From: Sphaerobacter thermophilus DSM 20745
GTDB lineage: Bacteria > Chloroflexota > Chloroflexia > Thermomicrobiales > Thermomicrobiaceae
Length of the DNA: 64,000 nt
NCBI RefSeq assembly: GCF_000024985.1
Contig: NC_013523.1
Coordinates: forward strand, 992,001 to 1,056,000
Direction of reading: 5' to 3'
Numbering within the stretch: position 1 is the first letter of the stretch; every line of letters starts with the position of its first letter. The position numbers and the translations under genes are program-made. Positions 1-8,497 of this stretch are shown in pieces. Below the pieces are notes generated by a model. The model saw only the letters and a program-made list of their open reading frames with translations. It was not told the origin of the DNA and did not search any database.

Positions 1-1917
1 CTGACCGATCAGCGGCCGAACGTCCTCGACCGGCTCTTCAAGCTCAGTCAACTGTGAGGGCACCTCGACGGCCGGCTCTCCCGCCGCGAGGTAGTCGATC
101 TGGCGGTACTCGGCGAGGAGCACCACCTCGTGGCCGGTGAGGAAGAGACCAACCCCGCCGCTCGCGGCACGGCCAAGGTAGACGGCCCAGCCGCCTCGGC
201 GAAGGTGGACGATGACCCCGGCCGGGAGTTCGCGGAAGGCGCGACGCAGCGCCTGCCGTCCCGGCTCAGGCCAGGGGCGCTGATCCAGGTTGAGCCGCAG
301 TGCGTGCACCTCGCGCTGGAGGCGCCGCTCGCGCCCGCGGAGAGCATTGATCGTGGCGTTTAGGCCGCGGTATTCGTCAAGCAGCTCGTCCCCGCCGTCG
401 AGGCCGATGAGGCACCCCTGGGGCACCGCATCGATCTCGCGGCCGACCTCGATGATGAGGTCCTCGATCTCGCGCACCCGCCGCGCCGTCTGGAACTGCG
501 ACAGGCTCTGCTGGAGCATGTGCCGCACGCGGGTGCCGTGCGGCGGGTCCCACAGGTTGAGGACCGTGTTGTAGCGGATGGCGAACGAGCTTCGCACCGG
601 CTCCAGCTCGCCGGTGGCGATCTCCAGCATCTCGCGGAAGCTCATCCAGGGACTGTAGGGGACCACGACCGAGCCGCGCTCGTCCATGCCACGCCGGCCT
701 GCTCGCCCGGCCATCTGCTGGAACTCATTGGGGGTGAGCGGGCGACGGCGACGGCCGTCCCACTTGGTCATCCGGCCGATGACCACGCTGCGGGCCGGCA
801 TGTTCACGCCGAGGGCGAGGGTGTCCGTTGCGAAGACGACCTGCATCAATCCCCGGCTGAAGAGCACCTCAACGAGCTGCTTCAGGATCGGCAGGAGCCC
901 GGCGTGGTGGAAGCCGATGCCGAGCTGCGCCAACGACGCGATCTGCTGGACCTGCGCCAGCTCGCGGTCCTCAAGGCGCATCTGGCTGAGGTAGTTCTCG
1001 ACGACCGTGTTGATCTCCTGCCGGATCTTGTCGTCTTTGACCAGGTTAGGTCGCATCAGGGCGAAGCGCTGCGCATAGTCCTCGCAGTCGCGCCGGCTGA
1101 AGAGGAAATAGATCGCCGGGAGCATGTCCTGAGTCTGAAGCGCCCGGATGATCTCCCAGGGCGGCGGCTCGGCCTGCTCGGCCTGGCGCCGCTGCTCGGA
1201 GGAGAGCCCGCCGCGCATCATCTGGCGCCGCAACTCGCCGCCGGTGTTGGGGAAGTCCGCCACCTGGCGCCCGTGCTCGTCGATGACCAGGTGCAACTTC
1301 TTGTCGAGGAAGTAATAGAGCGAGAGTGGTACCGCACGCTCGTAGTGGGTCACCAAATGGATCGGGCGATGGGTGCGGCTGATCCACTGGGCGATCTCGT
1401 CGGCGTTAGAGACGGTGGCCGAGAGGCAAATGAGCTGAATGTGCTCCGGGCAGAGGATGATCGCCTCTTCCCAGGTGGTGCCCCGCTCCGGGTCGGCGAT
1501 GTAGTGGACCTCGTCGAAGATGATGCAGTCGACCGCGTCGAGTTCCCACGGGGTCTGCAGCAGCATGTTGCGGAGGACTTCCGTAGTCATCACGACGATC
1601 GGTGCGTCGGCGTTCTCGGTGATGTCGCCGGTGAGCAGCCCGACGTTGTCGCCGTAGATGACCCGCAGGTCGCGGAACTTCTGATTGCTCAGCGCTTTGA
1701 TCGGGGTCGTGTACATCACCCGGCCGCCGCGGCGGAACGCCTCGTAGACGCCGAACTCCGCGACGACCGTCTTGCCGGTGCCGGTCGGGGCGGCGACCAT
1801 CACGGAGTCGCCAGCCAGGAAGGTCTCGATGGCCTCGCGCTGGAAGGGGTCGAGCGTGAAGGGATAGAAGACGGAAAACTGCTCGATGATGCCCGCGACG
1901 TCGCTGGTCTGGTGCAT
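1..1917 (-). CDS. Ski2/Mtr4-like DEAD/DEAH-box helicase (3' part outside window)
   Basis: An open frame of 639 codons runs on the minus strand from an ATG at 1917 to the window edge, so the C-terminus is missing. It begins MHQTSDVAGIIEQFSVFYPF and contains the Walker A motif APTGTGKT (about residue 39), the DEVH box in IIFDEVHYIADPERG, SAT (LICLSATVSN), and the motif VI region QMAGRAGRRGMD. This is the Ski2/Mtr4 (HelY-like) arrangement of superfamily 2 helicases, ATP-driven 3'-to-5' RNA or DNA translocases. The part after about residue 480 is helical and would lead into the DSH domain beyond the window. An extended -10 element (TGC then TATAAT, plus-strand 1984-1989) lies upstream. The long plus-strand frame opposite this gene is a GC shadow. 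The family is clear; the substrate is not. Confidence 0.9.
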   Translation of the reverse strand, partial: MHQTSDVAGIIEQFSVFYPFTLDPFQREAIETFLAGDSVMVAAPTGTGKTVVAEFGVYEAFRRGGRVMYTTPIKALSNQKFRDLRVIYGDNVGLLTGDITENADAPIVVMTTEVLRNMLLQTPWELDAVDCIIFDEVHYIADPERGTTWEEAIILCPEHIQLICLSATVSNADEIAQWISRTHRPIHLVTHYERAVPLSLYYFLDKKLHLVIDEHGRQVADFPNTGGELRRQMMRGGLSSEQRRQAEQAEPPPWEIIRALQTQDMLPAIYFLFSRRDCEDYAQRFALMRPNLVKDDKIRQEINTVVENYLSQMRLEDRELAQVQQIASLAQLGIGFHHAGLLPILKQLVEVLFSRGLMQVVFATDTLALGVNMPARSVVIGRMTKWDGRRRRPLTPNEFQQMAGRAGRRGMDERGSVVVPYSPWMSFREMLEIATGELEPVRSSFAIRYNTVLNLWDPPHGTRVRHMLQQSLSQFQTARRVREIEDLIIEVGREIDAVPQGCLIGLDGGDELLDEYRGLNATINALRGRERRLQREVHALRLNLDQRPWPEPGRQALRRAFRELPAGVIVHLRRGGWAVYLGRAASGGVGLFLTGHEVVLLAEYRQIDYLAAGEPAVEVPSQLTELEEPVEDVRPLIGQ

Positions 1918-1983
1918 GCAGGTCCTGTCCTCGATCGTTTCCCGCGTAGTACCGGAGCCTGTCCGAGCCGCGGCCACCGGGTG

Positions 1984-1989
1984 ATTATA
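1984..1989 (-). promoter_or_regulatory. Extended -10 promoter for the Ski2-like helicase
   Basis: Read on the minus strand this is TATAAT preceded by TGC, an extended -10 element. No good -35 box is seen 17 bases upstream. Transcription would start near 1977, giving a leader of about 60 bases before the ATG at 1917. Confidence 0.5.
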
Positions 1990-2130
1990 GCACCCGGCCT
2001 GCCCGTCCCTGCGGGGGAGAGCCGTCGGGGACCCCACCCTGTGCTACGATTTCCGCGCGCCGGGCGGTCAGGCGAGGCGACCACGGGGGACCGGGCAGAG
2101 TGGCGGGGACCGCCACGGTGGAGGCGCTGA

Positions 2131-3294
2131 GTGCGGGTTGGAGTCCTTGGACATCTCCTCTCGTTTGCCCCGGGGTATCGGCAGGCGGGCGTGAGCCGCT
2201 ACATCGAGTTCCTGCTGCGAGCGCTCCCGGCGGCCGCGCCGGATATCGAGGCGGTGGTATTCACCGGGCCGCAGGCGGGAGATTGCCGCGAGAGCTTCCC
2301 TGCGTCGCTACAGTGGCGGCCAAGCCGCGTGCCGACCGGGAGGCCGGAGGTGCGCATCCTCTGGGAGCAGGTGGCCGGGCCTCTGGTGCTGCGGCGAGCG
2401 GGCGTCGATCTGGTCCACGGGCCGGTGAACGTAATGCCGTTGCTGGATGGCCTGCCGGGCGTGGTGACGGTGCACGATCTGGCGTTCCGCATCTACCCGG
2501 AGCAGTATCCGCGGGCGAAGCAGCGCTATCTCGACCTGCTCACCGGCCTGTCGGTGCGCCGTGCCGCGCGGGTCATCACGGTCTCGGAGAGCACGCGCCG
2601 CGACGTGCTGCGGTTCTACCGCGTCGATCCGGAACGGGTCGTGACGGTGCCGAACGGCGTCGACCCGTCGCTCGCGCCGGTGACCGACGAAGAACGGCTG
2701 GCGGCGTTCCGACAGGAGCACGGCCTGCCCGACCAGTTCATTCTGTTCCTCGGCACGCTCCAGCCGCGCAAGAATCTGGTGGGCTTGCTCCGGGCCTATG
2801 CGCGGGTGCAGGCGAGGCTCGATGCGCCGTTGGTAGTGGCCGGCGGCAAGGGGTGGATGTACGAGCCGGTATTCGCCGAGGTCCGGGCGCTCGGCGTCGA
2901 GGACCGGGTCATCTTCGCGGGGTACGCCGACCCGGAGGATCTGCCGCTCTGGTACAGCGCCGCCACGGTCTTCGTTTACCCTTCCCTGTACGAGGGCTTT
3001 GGCCTGCCGGTGCTCGAGGCCATGGCCTGCGGCGCGCCCGTGATCACGTCGGGCACGTCGTCGCTGCCCGAGGTGGCGGGTGATGCGGCGCTGCTGGTCG
3101 ACCCGCGCGATGTCGATGCGCTGGCGGCGGCGATCGAGCGGCTCATGGGAGATGCTACGCTGCGGGCTGAGCTGCGGGAGCGCGGGCTGGCGCGGGCGCG
3201 GGAGTTCTCCTGGGAACGGACGGCGCGGGAGACCGCGGCGGTGTACCGCGCCGCGTGCGACGCGGGTCGGGTGGAGGAGAGGAGCGAGGTGTAG
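2131..3294 (+). CDS. GT4-family glycosyltransferase
   Basis: This 387-residue protein has the two-Rossmann GT-B fold of glycosyltransferase family 4. Near the N-terminus, AGVSRYIEFLL is the acceptor-side loop. FLGTLQPRKNL (about 208-218) opens the nucleotide-sugar domain. EGFGLPVLEAMACGAP (about 288-303) is the E-x7-E donor-binding motif. Such enzymes transfer a sugar from an activated donor, often in polysaccharide or glycolipid synthesis; donor and acceptor cannot be told from sequence. The GTG start is chosen because GGAGG sits at 2120-2124 and the next residues form the first beta strand. The stop is two bases before the ATG of thiL, so the two genes are probably co-transcribed, though no functional link is known. 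Confidence 0.9.
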   Translation: MRVGVLGHLLSFAPGYRQAGVSRYIEFLLRALPAAAPDIEAVVFTGPQAGDCRESFPASLQWRPSRVPTGRPEVRILWEQVAGPLVLRRAGVDLVHGPVNVMPLLDGLPGVVTVHDLAFRIYPEQYPRAKQRYLDLLTGLSVRRAARVITVSESTRRDVLRFYRVDPERVVTVPNGVDPSLAPVTDEERLAAFRQEHGLPDQFILFLGTLQPRKNLVGLLRAYARVQARLDAPLVVAGGKGWMYEPVFAEVRALGVEDRVIFAGYADPEDLPLWYSAATVFVYPSLYEGFGLPVLEAMACGAPVITSGTSSLPEVAGDAALLVDPRDVDALAAAIERLMGDATLRAELRERGLARAREFSWERTARETAAVYRAACDAGRVEERSEV

Positions 3295-3296
3295 GG

Positions 3297-4325
3297 ATGC
3301 GCGTGCCGTCCGGCGGCCGGCCGGTCAAGGAGGTCGGCGAGTTTCCCCTCATCGACATGATCGACGGTGTCGTCAGCGCCACACTGCCGCGGCGGCTTCG
3401 GATGGGCATCGGCGACGACGCAGCCGTCTGGCGCCCACGGCCGGGCCGCGACCTCGTCTTCACCACCGACATCCTCGTGCAGAACGTCCACTTCCGCCTC
3501 GACTGGATGGACTGGCAGGCGGTGGGGCACAAGGCACTGGCGGTCAATCTCAGCGACGTGGCGGCCATGGGCGCCCAGCCAAGACTGGCTCTCGTCTCGC
3601 TCGCACTGACGGGCTCGGAGCGCGACCGTGAGGTGACGGATCTGTTCCGGGGCATGAACGCGCTCGGAAGGCGGCACGGCGTCGTGGTGGCGGGTGGGGA
3701 CTTGAGCGCGTCCCCGAACGGCGTGATCGTGTCGGTCACCGTCATCGGGGAGACGTCCGCCGGCCGTCGCGCGGTGATGACGCGCGACGGAGCGAGGCCC
3801 GGGGACATCATCGGCGTCACCGGGCCGCTGGGGATGGCCGCAGCCGGGCTGCGGGTGTTCCAGCAGCAACTCCTGACGCTCGACGGTAACCCGGCCATGC
3901 GAGAGGCGTACAGCCGGCCGAAGCCGCGCGTTCGCGAGGGGCGGCTCCTGGCCCGCGCCGGTGTGCGAGCTGCGATGGACCTCAGCGACGGACTGTTGGG
4001 CGACCTGCCGAAGATGTGCCAGGCCAGCGGCGTCTCAGCCGTGATTGACATCGCGCGTGTGCCCATTCCGAACGCGATCAAGTGGAACTTCGATGACTGG
4101 TTCGACCTGGCCCTGCGCGGCGGCGAGGACTACGAGTTGCTCTTCACCGCGCCGCCGGCGGTGTTCGCGCGGGTGTGCCGGGCGTTCCGCCTTGCCGGGC
4201 TGCATGGACCGTGGCGCATCGGCGAGATCGTCAAGGCCGGTGCGAAGGGCCCCGAGGTGAAGATCCGCGAGGCGAGCGGCAAGGTCGAAGAGGTCGAATC
4301 AGGAGCGTACACCCACTGGGGCTAG
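3297..4325 (+). CDS. thiL: Thiamine-monophosphate kinase
   Basis: ThiL phosphorylates thiamine monophosphate with ATP to give thiamine diphosphate, the last step of cofactor synthesis. The 342-residue protein has the family hallmarks: GEFPLIDMI near the N-terminus, GDDAAVW, TTDILVQNVHF (Mg/ATP-binding aspartates), NLSDVAAMGAQP, and the C-terminal GGEDYELLFT. The ATG at 3297 was preferred over an upstream in-frame start at 3255 because it gives the normal N-terminus and sits right after the glycosyltransferase stop. No thiC, thiE or thiD is in the window. It converges on the small membrane gene that follows; a GC-rich imperfect hairpin at about 4327-4357 lies between the two stops. Confidence 0.93.
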   Translation: MRVPSGGRPVKEVGEFPLIDMIDGVVSATLPRRLRMGIGDDAAVWRPRPGRDLVFTTDILVQNVHFRLDWMDWQAVGHKALAVNLSDVAAMGAQPRLALVSLALTGSERDREVTDLFRGMNALGRRHGVVVAGGDLSASPNGVIVSVTVIGETSAGRRAVMTRDGARPGDIIGVTGPLGMAAAGLRVFQQQLLTLDGNPAMREAYSRPKPRVREGRLLARAGVRAAMDLSDGLLGDLPKMCQASGVSAVIDIARVPIPNAIKWNFDDWFDLALRGGEDYELLFTAPPAVFARVCRAFRLAGLHGPWRIGEIVKAGAKGPEVKIREASGKVEEVESGAYTHWG

Positions 4326-4385
4326 CGGTGGACGGCGATCGGTTCGTCCGCCACCGTCCGGTGGCGACGGCCGAATCGTTTGTCC

Positions 4386-4625
4386 CTACGGGGTCGTGGA
4401 TTCGTCTTCCCGACGGCGCATGACGAGCGCCACGGTGATCTCCACGACCGCGATCACGAGGATGAACAGGCCGATGCTGGGGAGTGCGGGGATCGCGAAG
4501 ACGAACGCGAGCACGCCGGCAATCAGCATCATTGTCCAGGAGCGCTGAACCAGCGCGCCGAGGGCGAGCAGGACCGATACCCCCAGAATGGTCCAGAGAA
4601 CCCCGGCGATGAGCTCGTCGGACAC
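4386..4625 (-). CDS. Small two-helix membrane protein, unknown function
   Basis: This 79-residue protein consists almost entirely of two or three hydrophobic stretches (IAGVLWTILGVSVLLALGAL, then MMLIAGVLAFVFAIPAL and LFILVIAVVEITVALVM) followed by a basic and acidic tail MRRREDESTTP. The GTG start at 4625 is supported by GGAGGGAG just upstream; the longer frame to 4757 has no hydrophobic or conserved content. A possible -10 (TAGGAT preceded by TGTGC on the minus strand, 4681-4686) would serve it. I do not recognise the family. It is probably an integral membrane protein. Confidence 0.6.
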   Translation of the reverse strand: MSDELIAGVLWTILGVSVLLALGALVQRSWTMMLIAGVLAFVFAIPALPSIGLFILVIAVVEITVALVMRRREDESTTP

Positions 4626-4822
4626 GGGCCGTCTCCCTCCGTGGTAGGGCTGACCGCACGTGTGGTCGCCCTCGTTGCCGATCCTAGCACATGCCAGTTC
4701 GTGAACGCGTCCGCGGTCGCAGTCGTGGGCCGGAATGGCTCCCGGGTGTGCTACCATGCGGCCGAAGCATCAGGGGAACAGGGCAGTCGGCGCGCGGTGG
4801 CGCGTGGAAGGGATGTGCGACG

Positions 4823-6232
4823 GTGGACGCGATCGATCTGTGCTACCTGCCGGCGACGGAACTGCGGCGACTGTACGCGGAGCGTGCGCTGTCACCGGTC
4901 GAGGTGACCCGAGCGGTGCTGGAGCGCATCGAGCGACTCAACCCGACCCTGAACGCGTTCATTACCGTCACGCCTGACCTGGCGATGGACCAGGCACTGG
5001 CGGCCGAGCGAGACTACGCCGCAGGGCGGGCCGACAGACCGCTCCTCGGCGTGCCGATTTCGATCAAGGACCTGTCCGTGACCCGTGGGATTCGGACCAC
5101 GCGCGGCTCACTGGTATGGAAAGACTGGGTGCCCGACTTCGACGCCCCGTTTGTCGAACGCCTCTACGCTGCCGGAGGCGTCATGCTCGGCAAGACCAAC
5201 ACTCCCGAGCTGGGATGGAAGGGTGACTCGGGGAACCGGGTGATCGGCCCCACGCACAACCCGTGGAAGCACGGTCGGACGGCGGGGGGCTCCAGTGGAG
5301 GCGCCGGGGCAGCCGTGGCGGCCGGGTTGGGTCCGCTCGCGCAGGGCAGCGACGGCGCCGGGTCGATCCGCATCCCTTCGGCCTTCTGCGGGATCTTCGG
5401 CCTCAAGCCATCCTTCGGCCTGATCCCCTCTTACCCGCCGAGTGCAGTCGAGTCGTTGTCGCACATCGGACCGATGACGCGCACCGTGCGCGATGCCGCG
5501 CTGATGCTCGACGTGATGGCGGGCTTCGACCCGCGCGACCGGCTGTCTCTCGATCCCAAGATTCCCAGCTTCGTGGCGGCCTGTGACGGCGGTGTGGCCG
5601 GGCTGCGCGTCGCCTGGAGCCGGGACATGGGCTACGCCGTGGTTGACCCGGAGATCGGCGACATCGCAGCCAGGGCGGCGGCGGTCTTCAGGGACCTCGG
5701 CTGCGAGGTCGAGGAAGTGAATCCCGGATGGGATGATCCCTTCCAGATCCTCGACGCGATCTGGAGCACCGCGATGGCGGGCGTGTTCCGTGACAACTTC
5801 GAGCAGGTGCGCGACCAGCTCGACCCCGGCCTGGTGCGGGTGATCGAGGCCGGGCGCCAGGTGAGCGGGGTGGACCTCGCCGCGGCGATGCAGCGGCGTA
5901 GCCAGTTCGTGGATCAGGTGCGGCGGTTCATGGAGCGCTATGACCTGCTCCTGACCCCGACCATGCCCCTCGCTGCGTTCCGGGCCGGTGACGATAATCC
6001 GGGCGAGATCGCCGGGCAGCCGGTGACCCGTCTGAGCTGGACGCCGTTTACCTACCCGTTCAATCTCACGGGGCAGCCTGCGGCGACGGTGCCCGCCGGA
6101 TTTACCGAGGCGGGGCTGCCGGTCGGGCTACAGATCGTCGGCCGCCTGCGGGACGACGCGACGGTCCTGCGCGCGGCCGCGGCGTTTGAGGAAGCGCGCC
6201 CGTGGGCAGACCGGCGTCCACCGGTCGACTGA
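4823..6232 (+). CDS. Amidase, amidase-signature family
   Basis: This 469-residue protein hydrolyses an amide bond with the Ser-cisSer-Lys triad of the amidase-signature family. The lysine is in PISIKDL (about 73-79), and the glycine/serine-rich signature GGSSGGAGAAVAAGLGPLAQ (about 155-174) continues into GSDGAGSIRIPSAFCGIFG, holding the two serines. FNLTGQPAATVPAG near the C-terminus is also typical. GTG at 4823 is chosen because GGAAGGGA ends 9 bases upstream and the protein then begins with the usual DLCYLPATEL helix. It does not sit beside gatB or gatC, so it is more likely a catabolic or detoxifying amidase than GatA. A weak -10 (TACCAT preceded by TGTGC) lies at 4752-4757. Confidence 0.88.
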   Translation: MDAIDLCYLPATELRRLYAERALSPVEVTRAVLERIERLNPTLNAFITVTPDLAMDQALAAERDYAAGRADRPLLGVPISIKDLSVTRGIRTTRGSLVWKDWVPDFDAPFVERLYAAGGVMLGKTNTPELGWKGDSGNRVIGPTHNPWKHGRTAGGSSGGAGAAVAAGLGPLAQGSDGAGSIRIPSAFCGIFGLKPSFGLIPSYPPSAVESLSHIGPMTRTVRDAALMLDVMAGFDPRDRLSLDPKIPSFVAACDGGVAGLRVAWSRDMGYAVVDPEIGDIAARAAAVFRDLGCEVEEVNPGWDDPFQILDAIWSTAMAGVFRDNFEQVRDQLDPGLVRVIEAGRQVSGVDLAAAMQRRSQFVDQVRRFMERYDLLLTPTMPLAAFRAGDDNPGEIAGQPVTRLSWTPFTYPFNLTGQPAATVPAGFTEAGLPVGLQIVGRLRDDATVLRAAAAFEEARPWADRRPPVD

Positions 6233-6323
6233 GCATCCGCTTACTTGAGGTCGCCCTCCCCGGTCGCGGCCGCCAAACCCGAGCGACCGCGACCGGGGTT
6301 CGGCCCTGACCTGAGCGGATGCT
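6232..6323. repeat. Nested perfect inverted repeats after the amidase gene
   Basis: Outer arms AGCATCCGCT (6232-6241) and AGCGGATGCT (6314-6323) are perfect complements. Inside lie a second perfect 12-base pair of arms, CCCCGGTCGCGG (6258-6269) and CCGCGACCGGGG (6287-6298). The structure begins within the amidase stop codon. No T-run follows, so it is not a standard intrinsic terminator. It could be an mRNA-stabilising hairpin, a Rho-linked end or a small palindromic element. The rest of the gap to 6499 holds no gene. Confidence 0.7.
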
Positions 6324-6499
6324 GACCGTTGCAGGGATGACCCGTGCCGGCGGATTCGCTGCGTCCGAGCTCGTCGTTCACAATTCCGTGACATTCCCGT
6401 CAAAGCTTCGTAGCGGCCTCCCCGTACCCTCGTGATGGTGGCTGGAGCAATAGGCGCTCCGGCCCGCACGTCACGACGGTGTATCGGGGAGGTTCATCT

Positions 6500-7474
6500 A
6501 TGGTGCAAGCAGTTGCGCCGGACCGCACGCGAAGCTCGGCATCCGTGGCCGAGCGCCCGCCGGTGCTGCGCGCTACCGGCCTCCGCAAGCGCTACGGCAA
6601 CCACGATGCAGTGCGCGGTGTCAGCTTCACGGTTCATGCTGGAGAGGTCTACGGCTTCCTGGGACCGAACGGCTCGGGGAAGTCGACCACCATCGCGATG
6701 ATCCTGGGGCTGGTCGAGCCGACTGAGGGCACGATCGACCTCTTCGGGCTCGGGCCGGAGCGGCGGGGCGAGGCGTTGTCGCGCGTCGGGGCGATCATCG
6801 AGCGGCCGACCTTCTATCCGTATCTGTCCGGGTTCGACAACCTGTCGGTGCTGGCGGCGCTGCGCGGCGGAATCCCTTCCCGGCGGATCCATGAGGTGCT
6901 GGAACTGGTCGGCCTTTCCGAGGCGGGCAAGAAGCCGTTCGGCAAGTACTCCCTCGGCATGAAGCAGCGGCTCGGGATCGCCTGGACATTGATCCACGAT
7001 CCGGAGTTGATCATCCTCGACGAGCCGACCAACGGTCTCGATCCGGCCGGGATGATGGAGGTGCGTCACCTCATCCTCCGGCTGTCCGAGGCGGGCAAGA
7101 CCATCTTTCTCTCGTCCCACTTGCTAAACGAAGTCGAGCAGGTATGCGACCGGGTGGCGATCCTCCGCCGCGGCGAGGTGGTCCTGGAAGGGTCGGTGGC
7201 CGAGTTGACCGCACGGGGTCAGCAGACGCTGGTGCGGGTGGACGATCCTCTTCGGGCCACGGACATCCTGCGGAATCTCCCCGTGGTGCAGCACGTGGAG
7301 GAGCGGGACGGTGCGCTGATCGTGCGAGCGACGGATGGCGAGCGGGCCGCGTTGACGGCCGCGTTGGTGCAGGCCGGTGTCGCGGTTGAGGAGGTCCGGC
7401 CGGTCGGAAATACCCTCGAGGAAGCGTTCCTCGAGATTACAGGAGAACTGGGGAGCGAGGTGCGGCGTGGCTAG
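6500..7474 (+). CDS. ABC transporter ATP-binding protein (exporter type)
   Basis: This 324-residue ATPase belongs to the ABC-2 export class (CcmA/DrrA-like). Walker A is GPNGSGKST (about 55-63), the signature is YSLGMKQR (the usual Ser-Gly-Gly replaced by SLGMKQ, common in this class), Walker B is LIILDEPTNGLDP, and the switch histidine is in FLSSHLL. The C-terminal 90 residues form the extra domain seen in DrrA-like exporters. ATG at 6500 is preceded by GGGGAGG at 6486-6492; the start at 6479 has no such site. It overlaps the permease gene by 8 bases, so the two form one transporter. The substrate is unknown; such pairs move drugs, peptides or lipids. Confidence 0.9.
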   Translation: MVQAVAPDRTRSSASVAERPPVLRATGLRKRYGNHDAVRGVSFTVHAGEVYGFLGPNGSGKSTTIAMILGLVEPTEGTIDLFGLGPERRGEALSRVGAIIERPTFYPYLSGFDNLSVLAALRGGIPSRRIHEVLELVGLSEAGKKPFGKYSLGMKQRLGIAWTLIHDPELIILDEPTNGLDPAGMMEVRHLILRLSEAGKTIFLSSHLLNEVEQVCDRVAILRRGEVVLEGSVAELTARGQQTLVRVDDPLRATDILRNLPVVQHVEERDGALIVRATDGERAALTAALVQAGVAVEEVRPVGNTLEEAFLEITGELGSEVRRG

Positions 7475-8351
7475 TGGAACCAATACCCTGACCGCGGCGA
7501 CGCTGAGCGCAAGCGACGCGATCCGTGGCCGCCCGGGCGTCGCCGCACTGACGCGGATGGAGCTAGGGAAGCTCCGGAAGCGTCCCATGACCAAGGTGAC
7601 GTTCGGTCTCGGGATCCTGGCGGCGGTGGGCTTTATGGTGCTCGTGCTCGTCGCCGGGACCGACGGCTCGCGTGAGGCGTTCGTCTTCCCCAACATCGTT
7701 GAGGACAGCTTCCAACTGATTCAGCTCATGGGGAACATGACCCTCCCGGTGATCGGTGCAGCCATTGCCGGGTCCGAGTACGGCTGGGGCACGATGCGCC
7801 TTCTCCTGGCGACGGGCGTGGGACGTGGCCCCCTGTTCGCGGCGAAGTTGCTGGCGCTCCTGGTGGTCGACCTGCTCTTCGTCCTGATGATGGCGGTGCT
7901 CATCTGCGTGGAGGCCGCATGCAGCGGGTGGCTCGGCGGATACGAGCAGGACCTGAGCGTCATCGACGGTGCCTGGGTGGCGGATGCCGTGCAACTTTTC
8001 GCGACGACCACCGGGCTGCTCTTCTTCCTCGTCATCGTGGCGTTTGGTGTGGCTATGCTCGGACGCTCGATGGCGGCCGGAATCGCGGTCGGGATTGGCT
8101 TGCCGATCGCGCAGCAGATCGCTGCCGTGATCGCTCCGGCGGTCTTCGGCCGATTGGGCGAGCTGATGGTCGACTTCTTTCCGAACACGAGCTTCCAGGC
8201 GCTAGCGATGCGGGCCGGATTTGATCCCGCGCCGGCGGAAGGCTTGCTCAGCCCTGAGCGGGCGATCGCGACGCTCGTCGGCTACAGCGTGCTGATCCTC
8301 GGCGTTGCGGCACTCGTGTTCTGGCGGCGTGATGTCCCCTCCGGTGACTAG
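7467..8351 (+). CDS. ABC-2 type transporter permease
   Basis: This 294-residue membrane protein is the partner of the preceding ATPase. About six hydrophobic segments can be read: FGLGILAAVGFMVLVLVAG, MTLPVIGAAIAGSEY, LLALLVVDLLFVLMMAVLIC, LFFLVIVAFGVAMLG, IAVGIGLPIAQQIAAVIAP and LVGYSVLILGVAALVFW. SEYGWGTMR in the first cytoplasmic loop matches the coupling element of ABC-2 permeases. The GTG at 7467 lies inside the end of the ATPase gene with GGGGAGCGAGG upstream, giving translational coupling; the longer frame to 7377 would lie wholly within the ATPase gene. Confidence 0.87.
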   Translation: MASGTNTLTAATLSASDAIRGRPGVAALTRMELGKLRKRPMTKVTFGLGILAAVGFMVLVLVAGTDGSREAFVFPNIVEDSFQLIQLMGNMTLPVIGAAIAGSEYGWGTMRLLLATGVGRGPLFAAKLLALLVVDLLFVLMMAVLICVEAACSGWLGGYEQDLSVIDGAWVADAVQLFATTTGLLFFLVIVAFGVAMLGRSMAAGIAVGIGLPIAQQIAAVIAPAVFGRLGELMVDFFPNTSFQALAMRAGFDPAPAEGLLSPERAIATLVGYSVLILGVAALVFWRRDVPSGD

Positions 8352-8433
8352 GGACGCGCGGATTCGGTCGGACGGGTCGACACCATCCAGTGGCGGCCCG
8401 TCCCGTCGCCGCGGGTCGGGGACGGTGCGTTGG

Positions 8434-8439
8434 TATACT
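8434..8439 (+). promoter_or_regulatory. Extended -10 promoter of the two-component operon
   Basis: TATACT preceded by TGG lies 59 bases upstream of the response-regulator start. No good -35 is present. It would give a leader of about 50 bases. Confidence 0.45.
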
Positions 8440-8497
8440 GACTTGGATGCGTTGTTTGCGCGTTGCACGGTTGTTAGATGCGAGGTTCTGAGGGGAC

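Noticed and set aside
520-2130. Plus-strand open frame of 536 codons opposite the Ski2-like helicase
   Set aside because: It lies antisense to a protein with full helicase motifs and has no recognisable features; long antisense frames are common at this GC content.
4823-6232. GatA subunit of the Glu-tRNA amidotransferase
   Set aside because: The amidase signature fits, but no gatB or gatC is adjacent and the family is broad, so a general amidase is the safer call.
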